Made by a program: the position numbers and the translations under genes. Under the pieces are notes generated by a model. The model did no database searches. It was not told the DNA's origin and was given only the letters and a program-made list of their open reading frames with translations. From Patescibacteria group bacterium UBA5738 (GTDB lineage Bacteria > Patescibacteriota > Minisyncoccia > Minisyncoccales > UBA5738), in NCBI GenBank assembly GCA_002419295.1, contig DIFW01000017.1, positions 169,270 to 211,863 of the forward strand: a stretch of DNA of 42,594 nt, given 5' to 3'. Positions 1 to 8,375 of this stretch are shown one piece after another (position 1 is the first letter of the stretch; each line of letters opens with the position of its first letter).

Positions 1-1452
1 ACCGTGGCGCTTTGCCCGCGTCCGGGTTTGGAAAAGAATTTTTTGGAAACCGCGCTGGCCGACGAGTTTTATTATTTGGAAAAAGACGGATCGGCGGGCT
101 ATCTGGACAAAGAAAAAATCATTGCCATTGCCAAACGGGCGAAAGCCGACGCGATTCACCCCGGTTATGGGTTTTTGGCGGAAAATTGGCGTTTTTCCTT
201 GATGTGCGAAAAAAGCCGGATTAAATTCATCGGACCGCAGTGGCGGACTTTGCGCGCGTTTGAGGATAAAATCGAAGCCAAAAAAATCGCCAAAAAAATC
301 GGTGTGCCGGTGGTGCCGGCATCGGACAATTCCATCAAAAATAAAAAAGATTTGGTGAAATGGGCGGAAAAGATAAAGCCGCCGTTCATTATCAAGGCTC
401 AGCGCGGCGGCGGCGGGATGGGTATCCGCGTGGTCAACGGGCAAATGAATTATGAAGAGATGATGGCGTTGTCTTTGGGCGCCCAGCGCCAGATGGCGGG
501 GGCGTTTGACGATGTCGATTTCTTTTTGGAAAAATATCTGCCGCGGGTCAAGCATATTGAATTTCAAGTTTTGGGCGACGGCAGAAAAGCGGTGCATCTG
601 GGAGAGCGGGAATGCTCCATCCAGCGCCGTTTCCAAAAATTGGTGGAAGAAGCGCCTTCCGCTGCGCTGGACGGAGATTTGCGCGCCAAAATGGGGGCTT
701 GGGCGGTGAAAATTGCCGAATATATCCGTTATGAAGGCGCGGCCACCGTGGAATTTTTGCTGGATGACGATAAAAATTTTTATTTTATGGAAGTCAACCC
801 GCGAATTCAGGTGGAGCATCCGGTCACCGAAGCGGTCACCGGCATTGATATTGTGGAACAGCAAATTAAGATCGCGCAAGGCGAAAGATTATCTTTTGAG
901 CAGGATTCCGTCTATCAAAACGGTTGGGCGATTGAGGTGCGCGTCAACGCCGAAGATCCCCATAAAAATTTCGTTCCGTCGCCGGGAGTCGTTGCTAAAT
1001 ACATTCCGCCGCAGGGGCAAGGGGTGTTTGTGCACAGTTTTTTGCAGGATGGGCAGGAAATTTATCCCTTTTTTGACTCTTTGCTGGCGAAAGTGATTGC
1101 CTATGGCAAAGACCGGCCGGCCGCAATCACAAAATTAAAACGCGCTCTTTCCGAAACCGTGATTGACGGTGTGGCCACTACGATTCCGTTCTTTGAAGCG
1201 CTTTTGGAAAAAGAAGAATTCGCGCGCGGCGATTTTTACACCAATTACATCGAAAAAAGCGGTATTATTCGCGAATTGATGCTCACGCCCTATCTCAAAA
1301 AGAAGATTGTTTGCGAACACAAAGATTTTGACGATGAAGCTGTGGCGCAAATTGCCCATAAAATTTATCAAGAATTGAAAGGCGCCGGCGGCGGGGCGCA
1401 AAGCGGCGGCCTTTCCCAATGGGTGATGGCGGATCGGATACCCGAAGAATAA
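1..1452 (+). CDS. accC: Acyl-CoA (acetyl-/propionyl-CoA) carboxylase, biotin carboxylase subunit, 5'-truncated by window edge
   Basis: Carboxylates the biotin on the carrier protein using ATP and bicarbonate, the first half-reaction of biotin-dependent acyl-CoA carboxylase in the cytoplasm. The frame is open from base 1. The GTG at base 4 is internal, because the usual N-terminal Rossmann segment is missing, so the real start lies upstream of the window. Visible family motifs, numbered from base 1: GYGFLAEN, the ATP-grasp glycine-rich loop with four glycines (around residues 137-141), ERECSIQRRFQKLVEEAPS, and EVNPRIQVEH at residues 264-273 with the metal- and biotin-binding Glu264, Asn266 and Arg268. 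The C-terminal biotin-carboxylase domain is complete. It is followed after 15 bp by the carrier-protein gene, so the two are probably cotranscribed. It could serve acetyl- or propionyl-CoA; the subunit itself does not decide. Confidence 0.95.
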   Translation, partial: TVALCPRPGLEKNFLETALADEFYYLEKDGSAGYLDKEKIIAIAKRAKADAIHPGYGFLAENWRFSLMCEKSRIKFIGPQWRTLRAFEDKIEAKKIAKKIGVPVVPASDNSIKNKKDLVKWAEKIKPPFIIKAQRGGGGMGIRVVNGQMNYEEMMALSLGAQRQMAGAFDDVDFFLEKYLPRVKHIEFQVLGDGRKAVHLGERECSIQRRFQKLVEEAPSAALDGDLRAKMGAWAVKIAEYIRYEGAATVEFLLDDDKNFYFMEVNPRIQVEHPVTEAVTGIDIVEQQIKIAQGERLSFEQDSVYQNGWAIEVRVNAEDPHKNFVPSPGVVAKYIPPQGQGVFVHSFLQDGQEIYPFFDSLLAKVIAYGKDRPAAITKLKRALSETVIDGVATTIPFFEALLEKEEFARGDFYTNYIEKSGIIRELMLTPYLKKKIVCEHKDFDDEAVAQIAHKIYQELKGAGGGAQSGGLSQWVMADRIPEE

Positions 1453-1467
1453 TTTTTAATTTAACCA

Positions 1468-1851
1468 ATGGAATTTTCATTTACCGGCAGAGGAAAAGAA
1501 TATCAAATCAAAATTGACGATTGCGGACCGCGGGGAGTGAGAATTGCCGTCAACGGCAAGGGGTTTTGTTTTGGGGCGGAGAGCGCGGTTGAAGCCGCGC
1601 CCGTGGCGCAGTCGGCGATGCCCAAGCGCTCGCTGGGCGCCAAAGAAGTCGCCGCGCCGCTTGCCGGCACCATTTCCGAAATTACCGTTAATGTCGGCGA
1701 TATCGTCTCGGCGGGGCAAAAGCTCTTGATCTTGTCGGCGATGAAAATGGAAAACGAAATCCTCTCCGAAATTGACGGCAAAATCAAAGAAATCAGAGTC
1801 GCCAAAAACCAAAAAGTCGCCGAAGGCGACATCCTCATCGTCTTGGTGTGA
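1468..1851 (+). CDS. Biotin carboxyl carrier protein of acyl-CoA carboxylase
   Basis: Carries carboxybiotin between the biotin carboxylase and the carboxyltransferase. It is 127 residues. The C-terminal half is a biotinyl/lipoyl domain (from about residue 55) with the biotinylation motif AMKMEN; the acceptor is Lys93, and the helper segment APLAGTISEI is present. The N-terminal part is short and beta-rich, with a basic linker around residues 45-52. It lies 15 bp behind the biotin carboxylase and upstream of a biotin ligase gene, which supplies the modifying enzyme. The free-standing carrier shows the complex is of the split-subunit type rather than a fused alpha subunit. The function is certain; the acyl-CoA substrate is not. 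Confidence 0.95.
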   Translation: MEFSFTGRGKEYQIKIDDCGPRGVRIAVNGKGFCFGAESAVEAAPVAQSAMPKRSLGAKEVAAPLAGTISEITVNVGDIVSAGQKLLILSAMKMENEILSEIDGKIKEIRVAKNQKVAEGDILIVLV

Positions 1852-1862
1852 TGCCCAATCAA

Positions 1863-1905
1863 AAAATACGATTTAAATCGTATTTAAATCGTATTTTGGT
1901 ATAAT
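1863..1905 (+). promoter_or_regulatory. AT-rich palindrome followed by a -10 box
   Basis: Bases 1864-1885 are a perfect 22-bp palindrome (AAATACGATTT/AAATCGTATTT), and a third half-copy follows to 1897, so bases 1863-1874 can also pair with 1886-1897. TATAAT lies at 1900-1905, just before a possible ATG at 1913. No convincing -35 is seen. It could be a terminator for the carboxylase genes, an operator, or both. Confidence 0.4.
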
Positions 1906-1912
1906 TTATTTT

Positions 1913-2275
1913 ATGGAAGCAAAAAGTAAAAAAATATTAGCTTCCGTTAAAGACAAGCCCTATTTCTTGGAGGGAAATTTTGTGTTTTGCGATGCCAATT
2001 GAAAAAATTACCCATAAATCCGAAGGTTTTGCAAAAATTTCATTTTTTTGATTCAAGAGAGCATGACAATCTTTCCCGAAAACGCGGATATTGATAATTT
2101 GCAGGTTTTAGGAGTTGTGCGGGGGCAAGGCGAAAAAGATGCGTTTAAAAATTTTGTCAGAGAATACGATTACTTGCCGGCGGCGGGATTTGACGAGATT
2201 ATCGCCTTGGAATTGGCAAATGAAAAACAATATAGTTTTTCCTTAAAAAACGACACTAACGCAATGAAAAAATAA
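1913..2275 (+). pseudogene. Small decayed gene with two frame changes
   Basis: An ATG at 1913 right behind a TATAAT box opens a 29-codon frame ending in TGA at 2000-2002 (protein ends NFVFCDAN). Coding-like sequence then continues in another frame (EKITHKSEGFAKISFF, about 1999-2049). After the T-run at 2043-2049 it returns to the original frame (IQESMTIFPENADIDN onwards) to the stop at 2273-2275. The stitched product would be about 120 residues. The last part alone, from ATG 2063, could be a 70-residue protein. The family is not recognised. The second frame change sits in a homopolymer, so a sequencing error there is possible; the first does not. Confidence 0.4.
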
Positions 2276-2284
2276 TAGAATAAT

Positions 2285-2629
2285 ATGGCAAAAAAGCAAA
2301 AAATATGGCTGGCGATTTTTTTGGCAATGTTTTTGGTGCCGGAGATTTTGTGGATTAGTGGAATAAGGGGCAATATTGAAATACCATGGTTGCCAATCAA
2401 TAATTTTCATCAATTAGCTGGTATTCTAGTTGCTTATTTCACAACTTTAGTTCCGTGTATTGGTTTGTTGGGATTGTTTAAAATAGTTATGAAGTTAGAA
2501 ATTGCAAAATGGTTGAAATCGTTTTTAATTATTATGATAATCCCGTTTTTAATTTGGACAGCAATGCTTACTTTTATGTTATTATGGGTCATGATTTACT
2601 ATATTAATAGGGCGCCTCAAATTGGCTAA
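2285..2629 (+). CDS. Small membrane protein, paralogue of the one at 4961
   Basis: 114 residues with three or four hydrophobic segments (about 7-24, 42-66, 79-105). The N-terminus KKQKIWLAIFLAMFLVPEI is almost identical to that of the protein at 4961-5323, while the rest diverges in sequence but stays hydrophobic. The two paralogues bracket the secreted esterase at 2634-4937, and this gene ends only 4 bp before the esterase ATG, so they are probably cotranscribed and coupled. No catalytic motif is visible, and I do not recognise a named family. A role in export or membrane anchoring of the esterase is only a guess from position. Confidence 0.75.
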   Translation: MAKKQKIWLAIFLAMFLVPEILWISGIRGNIEIPWLPINNFHQLAGILVAYFTTLVPCIGLLGLFKIVMKLEIAKWLKSFLIIMIIPFLIWTAMLTFMLLWVMIYYINRAPQIG

Positions 2630-2633
2630 ATGT

Positions 2634-4937
2634 ATGGAACGATATCTCCCGCTGTTTTTGTTTTTACCGATTGCAATTTCTTTGTTTGCCAACACTTGGG
2701 CGCAAGGATTGCCCGAGGTTGTTATTAATGACGCCGATGCCACCACCACGATTGATTTATTTGCTCCGCCCGCGGATTTTGTTGATGCCGGCGACGCGGG
2801 CTTTCGCTTGCTCAACGAGGCGGCGATTTGCCGCGCGGACGAAAGATCAACGATTGTTTTAGCCGCGCCCGCGGATGATTTTTTTGATGCTGGTGAGGCG
2901 AATTTTCGCTTGCCTAATGAGGTGGCGGTTTGCCGCGCCGATGAGAGATTAACAATTAATCTGGTGCGCCCGCCCGCCGAATTCTTCGATCCGGCGCCGG
3001 ATGTGAAAATTTTGTCAAAAACGCCCGCGATTTTTGTGCCGGGGCTTTTGGGGACGGAAATAAGCGACGGTCGGGATTTATTATGGTTGGATGTTGAACA
3101 TATTGTTAGTTTAGCTAATGACGATAGCTTTTTGGATGTTTTATCATTTGATGGCAATCTTTTGCCAATTAGTGAGTTAAAATTGAGTGATGTGATAAAA
3201 GAGAAAAATTATTCCCTTTTTAACACTATTAATTTTCATTATGACTATTCACGAGGATTGATGGATGAATTTGCGGCGCAAGGTTATAATGTGTCCGAGG
3301 GGAGCGCGGATCAGACTTTCTACACTTTTCCCTATGACTGGCGCTACGGCGCCAGCGGGATTTATCCCAAACCGGAGGATGTTAGCCAAATGGATGTTAC
3401 CAATAGCGTTTTACTGGGGCAAAAAATTGAGGAGCTGGCAAAAATTTCTCCCACGGGCAAAGTGGACGTGATCTCCCACAGTTTGGGCGGATTGATCGCC
3501 AAAAAATATGTTCTGGAAAACGGCGATCCCAAAATCGGCAAGCTGGTGTTTTTGGGCGTGCCCAATTTGGGCGCGCCGCTGGCGGGAAGAGGATTGATCG
3601 CGGGCACGGATTTTGGCGTGTTCGGATTGAATCCGCAAGAATTGAAAAAAATATCCCAAAATATGCCCGCGGCGTATGATTTGCTTCCCACCAAGAATTA
3701 TTTTCCCGCCAAAGGAAGCTGGGTGAGAATCGTTAAAGAAACCAATCTTTGGGGAATCAATGAGACTCAAAATCTTGATTGGACGCAAACTCGAATCTAC
3801 CTTGCCGGCGCGGACGCTAACAATACTGCGCTGGACAATGCCATTGATCTTCATTCCGATGAATTTGACGGCGACGATATCTATGAGATTATGGCAAACA
3901 AAGGCATTGACAGCTACAATATTGCCGGTTGCCGTTCGGCGACCTTTTCCGCTCTATTGGATATGCAGTCCAAAACCGGCGTTCATCAATACTACGATTA
4001 TTTTGAATTTGCCAACGGCGACGACACCGTTCCGTTTGAATCGGCCAACCGCAAACTGGCAAAAGACGAAAACACTTTCTATGTCCGCGACGCCAAGCAC
4101 GGACAAATGCCCAGCGCCGCCGGTATTCGCCAAAAAATCGCCGGCATCGTTTCACAAAACAATATTCCTCTGCCGAACAATAAAATCATCACCCACGCTC
4201 AATTGCGGGAAAACGAACGCCTCTGCCGTCTTTTTGGAATCGCGCTCCGCATTGACAGTCCGCTGGCGATTAAAGTAACCGACCGGGACGGCAATATCAT
4301 TGAAAATATCCCCGGCGTCGGTCCAAAAAATGAAATCCCCGGCGCAATGTTTGAAATCAATGAGAGCAAGAAATTCGTCTATTTGCCCCAAAACGAAGAT
4401 CAGCAATACCAAATCAGCCTGCAAGGCGAAGGCGACGGATTTTTCACTCTTACCGCCCGCGCGGTGGAAGATGATCTCCTTCAAGAACCGCGAGTCTTTT
4501 CCCTCTTGCCGGTATCAAAGGATCTCTCCGGCGTCATTGAATTGAACGAACAGGAAACAATCATCAAAGTTGACGACAACGGCGACGGCAAAATTGACCA
4601 AACTCTTTCCCGGGACGAAATTTTCACCATCGGCGAGCTGATTGCCGATTTTAATCGTTATGCCGCCGCGGGATTGATTAAAAAACCGCAAAGCGCGGTG
4701 ATTTTGGCGCAATTGAAACTCCTGCAAAAAGAGTTCGCCGTTTTGGAAAAATTACAGGCCAGCAACCGTTTGCCGCAAAGAGCCAAAACCGCGGCGATTG
4801 CCGCGTCGCGCCGGCTAATCAGCCGGCAGATTGATTTGCTGGCAAAAGAAATCCAAACAATGGCCAAGCGGGGGAATGTCGGCCAAGAAATCGCCCAAGC
4901 ATTGCTGAGCGGATTGGAGCGGGTGAGGCCAAAGTGA
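2634..4937 (+). CDS. Secreted LCAT/PGAP1-type alpha/beta-hydrolase (lipase or acyltransferase-like) with N-terminal tandem repeats
   Basis: A 767-residue exported esterase from ATG 2634; an in-frame TTG at 2622 would add four residues but overlaps the upstream stop. The N-terminus is a signal peptide (hydrophobic stretch YLPLFLFLPIAISLFA, cut near WAQ). Two and a half copies of a 34-residue repeat follow. The hydrolase core begins at VPGLLGTEIS and has the nucleophile motif SHSLGG. Numbered from the TTG, the triad is Ser287, Asp468 (in NGDDTVP) and His493 (in DAKHGQ). The first Gly of GxSxG is replaced by Ser, as happens in LCAT-like enzymes. A beta-rich region follows, then an EF-hand-like loop DDNGDGKID (about 651-659) and a helical tail. 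It probably acts on lipid esters outside the cytoplasmic membrane; the substrate is unknown. Confidence 0.85.
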   Translation: MERYLPLFLFLPIAISLFANTWAQGLPEVVINDADATTTIDLFAPPADFVDAGDAGFRLLNEAAICRADERSTIVLAAPADDFFDAGEANFRLPNEVAVCRADERLTINLVRPPAEFFDPAPDVKILSKTPAIFVPGLLGTEISDGRDLLWLDVEHIVSLANDDSFLDVLSFDGNLLPISELKLSDVIKEKNYSLFNTINFHYDYSRGLMDEFAAQGYNVSEGSADQTFYTFPYDWRYGASGIYPKPEDVSQMDVTNSVLLGQKIEELAKISPTGKVDVISHSLGGLIAKKYVLENGDPKIGKLVFLGVPNLGAPLAGRGLIAGTDFGVFGLNPQELKKISQNMPAAYDLLPTKNYFPAKGSWVRIVKETNLWGINETQNLDWTQTRIYLAGADANNTALDNAIDLHSDEFDGDDIYEIMANKGIDSYNIAGCRSATFSALLDMQSKTGVHQYYDYFEFANGDDTVPFESANRKLAKDENTFYVRDAKHGQMPSAAGIRQKIAGIVSQNNIPLPNNKIITHAQLRENERLCRLFGIALRIDSPLAIKVTDRDGNIIENIPGVGPKNEIPGAMFEINESKKFVYLPQNEDQQYQISLQGEGDGFFTLTARAVEDDLLQEPRVFSLLPVSKDLSGVIELNEQETIIKVDDNGDGKIDQTLSRDEIFTIGELIADFNRYAAAGLIKKPQSAVILAQLKLLQKEFAVLEKLQASNRLPQRAKTAAIAASRRLISRQIDLLAKEIQTMAKRGNVGQEIAQALLSGLERVRPK
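2748..2993 (+). repeat. 102-bp in-frame tandem repeat, 2.4 copies, inside the esterase gene
   Basis: The codons for Thr-Ile that open each unit start at exactly 2748, 2850 and 2952, a spacing of 102 bp. Each unit encodes about 34 residues of the pattern TI-x-L-x-PPA-x-FFDAG-x-x-FRLxNExAxCRADER. The third unit is cut after 14 codons (TINLVRPPAEFFDP). The units differ at many silent and coding positions, so the duplication is not recent. Confidence 0.85.
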
Positions 4938-4960
4938 GAATCAAAAACTAACAAAATAAT

Positions 4961-5323
4961 ATGACAAAAAAGCAAAAAATATGGCTGGGAATTTTTTTGG
5001 CGATGTTTTTGGTGCCGGAGATTATTAGTCCCGAGGTAACCGTAATATTATTCTATTGGATAAGAGAGATTTTTTTTGGAATAAGTTTTAAACTCGGGGA
5101 ATCATTAAAATTTGATTTATTCAATTTGAAAATTTCGCAAATTATTAAAGAATCATTATTTTTCATCAAGACAGTCGGTCTTATGGGAAGTTTATTATTA
5201 TTGTTTTTTATTAAAACTGAAAAAATAATATTAAAAATTGTGATGATTACAGTTTTATTAACCTTGTTGTCAACATCAATCTTGTATATTATTTCTTTTG
5301 CCAGTTTTGCTAATTTGCCATAA
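4961..5323 (+). CDS. Small membrane protein, paralogue of the one at 2285
   Basis: 120 residues. The first 20 (KKQKIWLGIFLAMFLVPEI core) match the protein at 2285-2629 at the DNA and protein level; the remainder is hydrophobic, with segments at about 66-84 and 90-112, but has diverged. It lies 23 bp after the esterase stop. The shared N-terminus reads as a conserved first transmembrane helix with its cytoplasmic lysines. Its function is unknown. The pairing around the esterase suggests duplication together with, or around, that gene. Confidence 0.75.
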   Translation: MTKKQKIWLGIFLAMFLVPEIISPEVTVILFYWIREIFFGISFKLGESLKFDLFNLKISQIIKESLFFIKTVGLMGSLLLLFFIKTEKIILKIVMITVLLTLLSTSILYIISFASFANLP

Positions 5324-5397
5324 AATAAATCAAATAAAATATAGGCTTGAGATTGTTTTATTTTTGCCGATTTCATTGTCGCAAGATCCAAAAACAA

Positions 5398-5940
5398 ATG
5401 AACAAAAAATTAAAAACGGCGCTTAAAATAGCTGGAATTTTAATACTTGTTGGTTCTTTGGTTGTTGTTCTATGTTTCGTTTTTCTTTATTTCGCGATAA
5501 AAAATTCGGTGGAAACGAGGGAAGAGCAAAAAGAAAATAACAGCAATGAATTTGGTTTGCCTTCTTTGCCATGCGAGCCATTGAGCCAACTAAAAGTGGT
5601 GGGTAATTTTGGTAAAGCTAGTTTTGAAACAAACGGAAGCGATATATATATGCATATTAAAGATTGTACTGCGAATTCGCTTTTTGATGCGTTTGATATT
5701 TCTACAAATTCTCAAATTTTGGTTTATATCGGCAACATTAAAAATCCGTTAATCTACGATCATACCAATAAGGTTGTTGCCAATGTCATTCAAGAAATAG
5801 CTATTCAAAAAGGGATGTATAGTAGAAAAATTCAGCTGGCGCCAGGAGTTTATTCAATGGGAGCATCCAAAGATTGCAATATTATTATTTATAGCTGTGA
5901 GGCGGGCGGGGTGAGCGACCCCAAACCGGTTTGGCGGTAG
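5398..5940 (+). CDS. Hypothetical membrane-anchored extracytoplasmic protein
   Basis: 180 residues from ATG 5398; a TTG start at 5347 would add a poor leader and is less likely. One transmembrane helix near the N-terminus (about residues 10-34) follows a basic start MNKKLKTALK. A Glu/Lys/Asn-rich linker and a soluble domain with four cysteines come next. Orientation rules (positive N-terminus) put the soluble part outside. It lies downstream of the small membrane protein and upstream of the biotin ligase. No known domain is recognised. Confidence 0.7.
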   Translation: MNKKLKTALKIAGILILVGSLVVVLCFVFLYFAIKNSVETREEQKENNSNEFGLPSLPCEPLSQLKVVGNFGKASFETNGSDIYMHIKDCTANSLFDAFDISTNSQILVYIGNIKNPLIYDHTNKVVANVIQEIAIQKGMYSRKIQLAPGVYSMGASKDCNIIIYSCEAGGVSDPKPVWR

Positions 5941-6045
5941 CTGATGAAAACATTTTTAACTGCCAGGATAATCAGAGGCTTGTCTCGGGAATTAGTGATA
6001 GTCCGGAGCATAGCAAAACGAAGCGGTGGTAAAATATTTATTTTT

Positions 6046-6591
6046 ATGAATGCAAGAAATAATTTTAATATCGTTGAATTGGAGGAGGCGGGGTCGACCA
6101 ACGCGGAGGCAAAAAGGTTGGCGGGGGACGGCGCGGGGGCGTGGACGGCGGTAACCGCCAAGAAGCAGACGGGCGGCTATGGGCGCAAAGGGGATTCGTG
6201 GGCGTCGCCCGAGGGCGGGCTTTATTTTTCGGTGATTTTGCCCAAGAATAATTTGGCCGATTTGCAAATTCTCACGATTTTGGCGGCGTTTTGCGTTGCC
6301 AATGCCGTTAAAGAAAATTTTTTCGTTGAGCCGATGATCAAATTGCCCAACGATGTTTATCTGAACGGCAAAAAACTTGCCGGCATTTTGACGGAGAATG
6401 TTGTTTGCGGCGGGGTAAAATCTTCGGTAATCGGCATTGGGGTGAACACCAATATTGAAAACTTTGGCGGAGGGCTGGAAAAAATTGCCACATCGGTTAA
6501 AATTGAAACGAACGGGGAAGTTGACAATCGCGCCCTTTTGGAGCAAATTATAAACCAGTTGCATAATATATTCAGGGAAATCAGCCAATAA
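6046..6591 (+). CDS. birA: Biotin-protein ligase (biotin-[acyl-CoA-carboxylase] ligase), stand-alone catalytic form
   Basis: Activates biotin with ATP and attaches it to the carrier protein, here most likely Lys93 of the protein at 1468. It is 181 residues from ATG 6046; the frame is open upstream to 5944 but that part is not family-like. Motifs: GSTN (17-20), the biotinoyl-AMP loop QTGGYGRKGDSW (41-52), a KWPND-type KLPND (99-103), and GKKLAGILTE with the catalytic lysine at about 110. There is no N-terminal winged-helix domain, so it is not the repressor type of BirA, and the C-terminal cap domain is very short or missing. It sits between the carrier and carboxyltransferase genes, as its role predicts. 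Confidence 0.93.
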   Translation: MNARNNFNIVELEEAGSTNAEAKRLAGDGAGAWTAVTAKKQTGGYGRKGDSWASPEGGLYFSVILPKNNLADLQILTILAAFCVANAVKENFFVEPMIKLPNDVYLNGKKLAGILTENVVCGGVKSSVIGIGVNTNIENFGGGLEKIATSVKIETNGEVDNRALLEQIINQLHNIFREISQ

Positions 6592-6752
6592 AATTTAAAA
6601 TTGAAAAATCAAAAATCAAAATGACAATGTAAAATGAAAAATAGAATAATTTTAAAATTTAATAACTTTTAATTTTTCCGCCAAAGGACGGATGCGCCTA
6701 TGGCGTAAATTGTCATTTTTAATTTTGATATTTACATTTTTAACTTGTTAAC
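6592..6752. repeat. Intergenic AT-rich repeat spacer with palindromic insert
   Basis: The spacer is made of runs such as AAATTGAAAAATCAAAAATC and their inverse, with a GC-rich block at 6678-6705. The 14-mer CCGCCAAAGGACGG (6678-6691) occurs again in inverted orientation at 35554-35567 in front of gyrA, in the same kind of AT-rich surroundings. No coding sequence is seen. The repeat is dispersed in this genome; its role is unknown. Confidence 0.55.
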
Positions 6753-8300
6753 ATGTCTTTTGAAAAAGAAATCAAACAATTAAACAATTGCTCATCGTCG
6801 CTGGAAGATCCCGCCGCCGCAGAAAAACAGCATCAGAAAGGAAAAATGACGGCGCGCGAGCGGATTGCCGCGCTTTTGGATGCCGACACTTTCGTGGAGC
6901 TTGAATCTTTGGCGGAAAGTCCTTTTTCGCAGTTGGGATTGGATAAAAAAAAGGTTCCCGGCGACGCGGTGATCGCGGGTTTTGGCAAGATTGGCGGTCG
7001 TCCTGTTTGCGTTTACAGCCAGGATTTTGCCAAGCTGGGCGGGTCTTTGGGGCAAACGCACGGCAAAAAAATCGTGAAAGTGATCAATATGGCGCGGCAA
7101 ACCGGTTGTCCGGCGATTGGCATCATCGACTCGGGCGGAGCGCGCATTCAGGAGGGCGTGGCCAGTTTGGATGGCTATGCGGAGATTTTTAAATCTATGG
7201 TGGCCGCATCGGGAGTGGTGCCGCAAATTTCGGTGATCGTCGGTCCGTCGGCGGGAGGAGCGTGCTACGCGCCCGGCCTTTCGGATTTCATCTTTATGGT
7301 GGACGGGATATCGCAGATGTTCATTACCGGACCGGAGGTGGTCAAGAAAGTTACCGGCGAAGAAGTAACGCTGGAGGCGCTTGGCGGCGCGGCCGCCCAC
7401 TGCGCGAAAAGCGGTTGCGGCCATTTTTGTTATGCCGGCGAGAAGGAATGTTTTGCCGGAGTGAAAAAACTTTTGGGATATTTGCCGCAAAACAATATTG
7501 ATGCCGCGCCAAGGTTGAAGGGAATTCTGGCGGAACTGTTTGAAAAGGAGAACAGCGCCAAGCTGTTGGATATCGTTCCCGAAGAAGAAACCAAGGGCTA
7601 TGACATCCGGGAAGTTATCGCCGAAATTTTCGACGGCAATTCATTCCTTGAAATCCAGCCGGAATTCGCCCCCAGCGCGGTGGTGGGATTCGCGCGCTTG
7701 AACGGCTGGCCGGTTGGCGTGGTCGCCAATCAGCCCAAAATTATGGCCGGAGTGCTGGACATTGACTCTTCCGACAAAATCGCGCGTTTCGTGAACTTTT
7801 GCGATGCCTTCAATTTGCCGTTGATCAATCTGGTGGACACCTCCGGCTATTTGCCCGGTACGGCTCAGGAGCACGGCGGAATTATCCGCCATGGCGCCAA
7901 AGTTTTGTATGCCTATGGACGGGCAACCGTGCCGAAAATTTCAGTGATTTTGCGCAAAGCGTTCGGCGGAGCATACATCGCGCTGGCCAGCCGCGGTTTG
8001 GGGTATGACCGCGTGATTGCATGGCCCGGCGCGCAAATCGCGGTGATGGGGCCGCAACAGGCCGCCAAAATTATCTATCGCCGCGAGATTGCCGCGGCCA
8101 AAGACCCCGGCAAGGTTGAGGCGCAGAAAGCCGAAGAACTGAAAGAATTTGTCAATCCGTTTGCCGCGGCCAAATCGGGACAAGTGGATATGGTGATTCA
8201 TCCCAAAGATACGCGCGCGATCTTGATCAAACTGACGGAATCGCTTTTGACCAAGCGCGAGCCGAAAATCAACCGCAAACACGGGAACACCCCGCTGTAG
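6753..8300 (+). CDS. Acyl-CoA carboxylase carboxyltransferase subunit (PccB/AccD5 type)
   Basis: Transfers the carboxyl group from carboxybiotin to an acyl-CoA. It is 515 residues, full length for the fused two-half carboxyltransferase family (propionyl-CoA carboxylase beta, methylmalonyl-CoA decarboxylase alpha). Typical segments: GKMTARERIAALLD near the start, IIDSGGARIQEG and GPSAGGACYAP in the N-half, and DTSGYLPGTAQEHGGIIRHG and RKAFGGAYIALASRG in the C-half; these form the crotonase-fold oxyanion and biotin sites. With the biotin carboxylase, carrier and ligase in the same window it makes a complete enzyme. Substrate choice between acetyl- and propionyl-CoA cannot be read by eye. Coupling to a sodium pump is unlikely, because no membrane decarboxylase subunit is present here. 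Confidence 0.93.
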   Translation: MSFEKEIKQLNNCSSSLEDPAAAEKQHQKGKMTARERIAALLDADTFVELESLAESPFSQLGLDKKKVPGDAVIAGFGKIGGRPVCVYSQDFAKLGGSLGQTHGKKIVKVINMARQTGCPAIGIIDSGGARIQEGVASLDGYAEIFKSMVAASGVVPQISVIVGPSAGGACYAPGLSDFIFMVDGISQMFITGPEVVKKVTGEEVTLEALGGAAAHCAKSGCGHFCYAGEKECFAGVKKLLGYLPQNNIDAAPRLKGILAELFEKENSAKLLDIVPEEETKGYDIREVIAEIFDGNSFLEIQPEFAPSAVVGFARLNGWPVGVVANQPKIMAGVLDIDSSDKIARFVNFCDAFNLPLINLVDTSGYLPGTAQEHGGIIRHGAKVLYAYGRATVPKISVILRKAFGGAYIALASRGLGYDRVIAWPGAQIAVMGPQQAAKIIYRREIAAAKDPGKVEAQKAEELKEFVNPFAAAKSGQVDMVIHPKDTRAILIKLTESLLTKREPKINRKHGNTPL

Positions 8301-8375
8301 AAGCCGCCTGTTTGTAGTTTAATGCCGAAAAATTTTTTGCGCCCGCGGCGAAGGTAAAAGTAGGGAGAGAAATGG

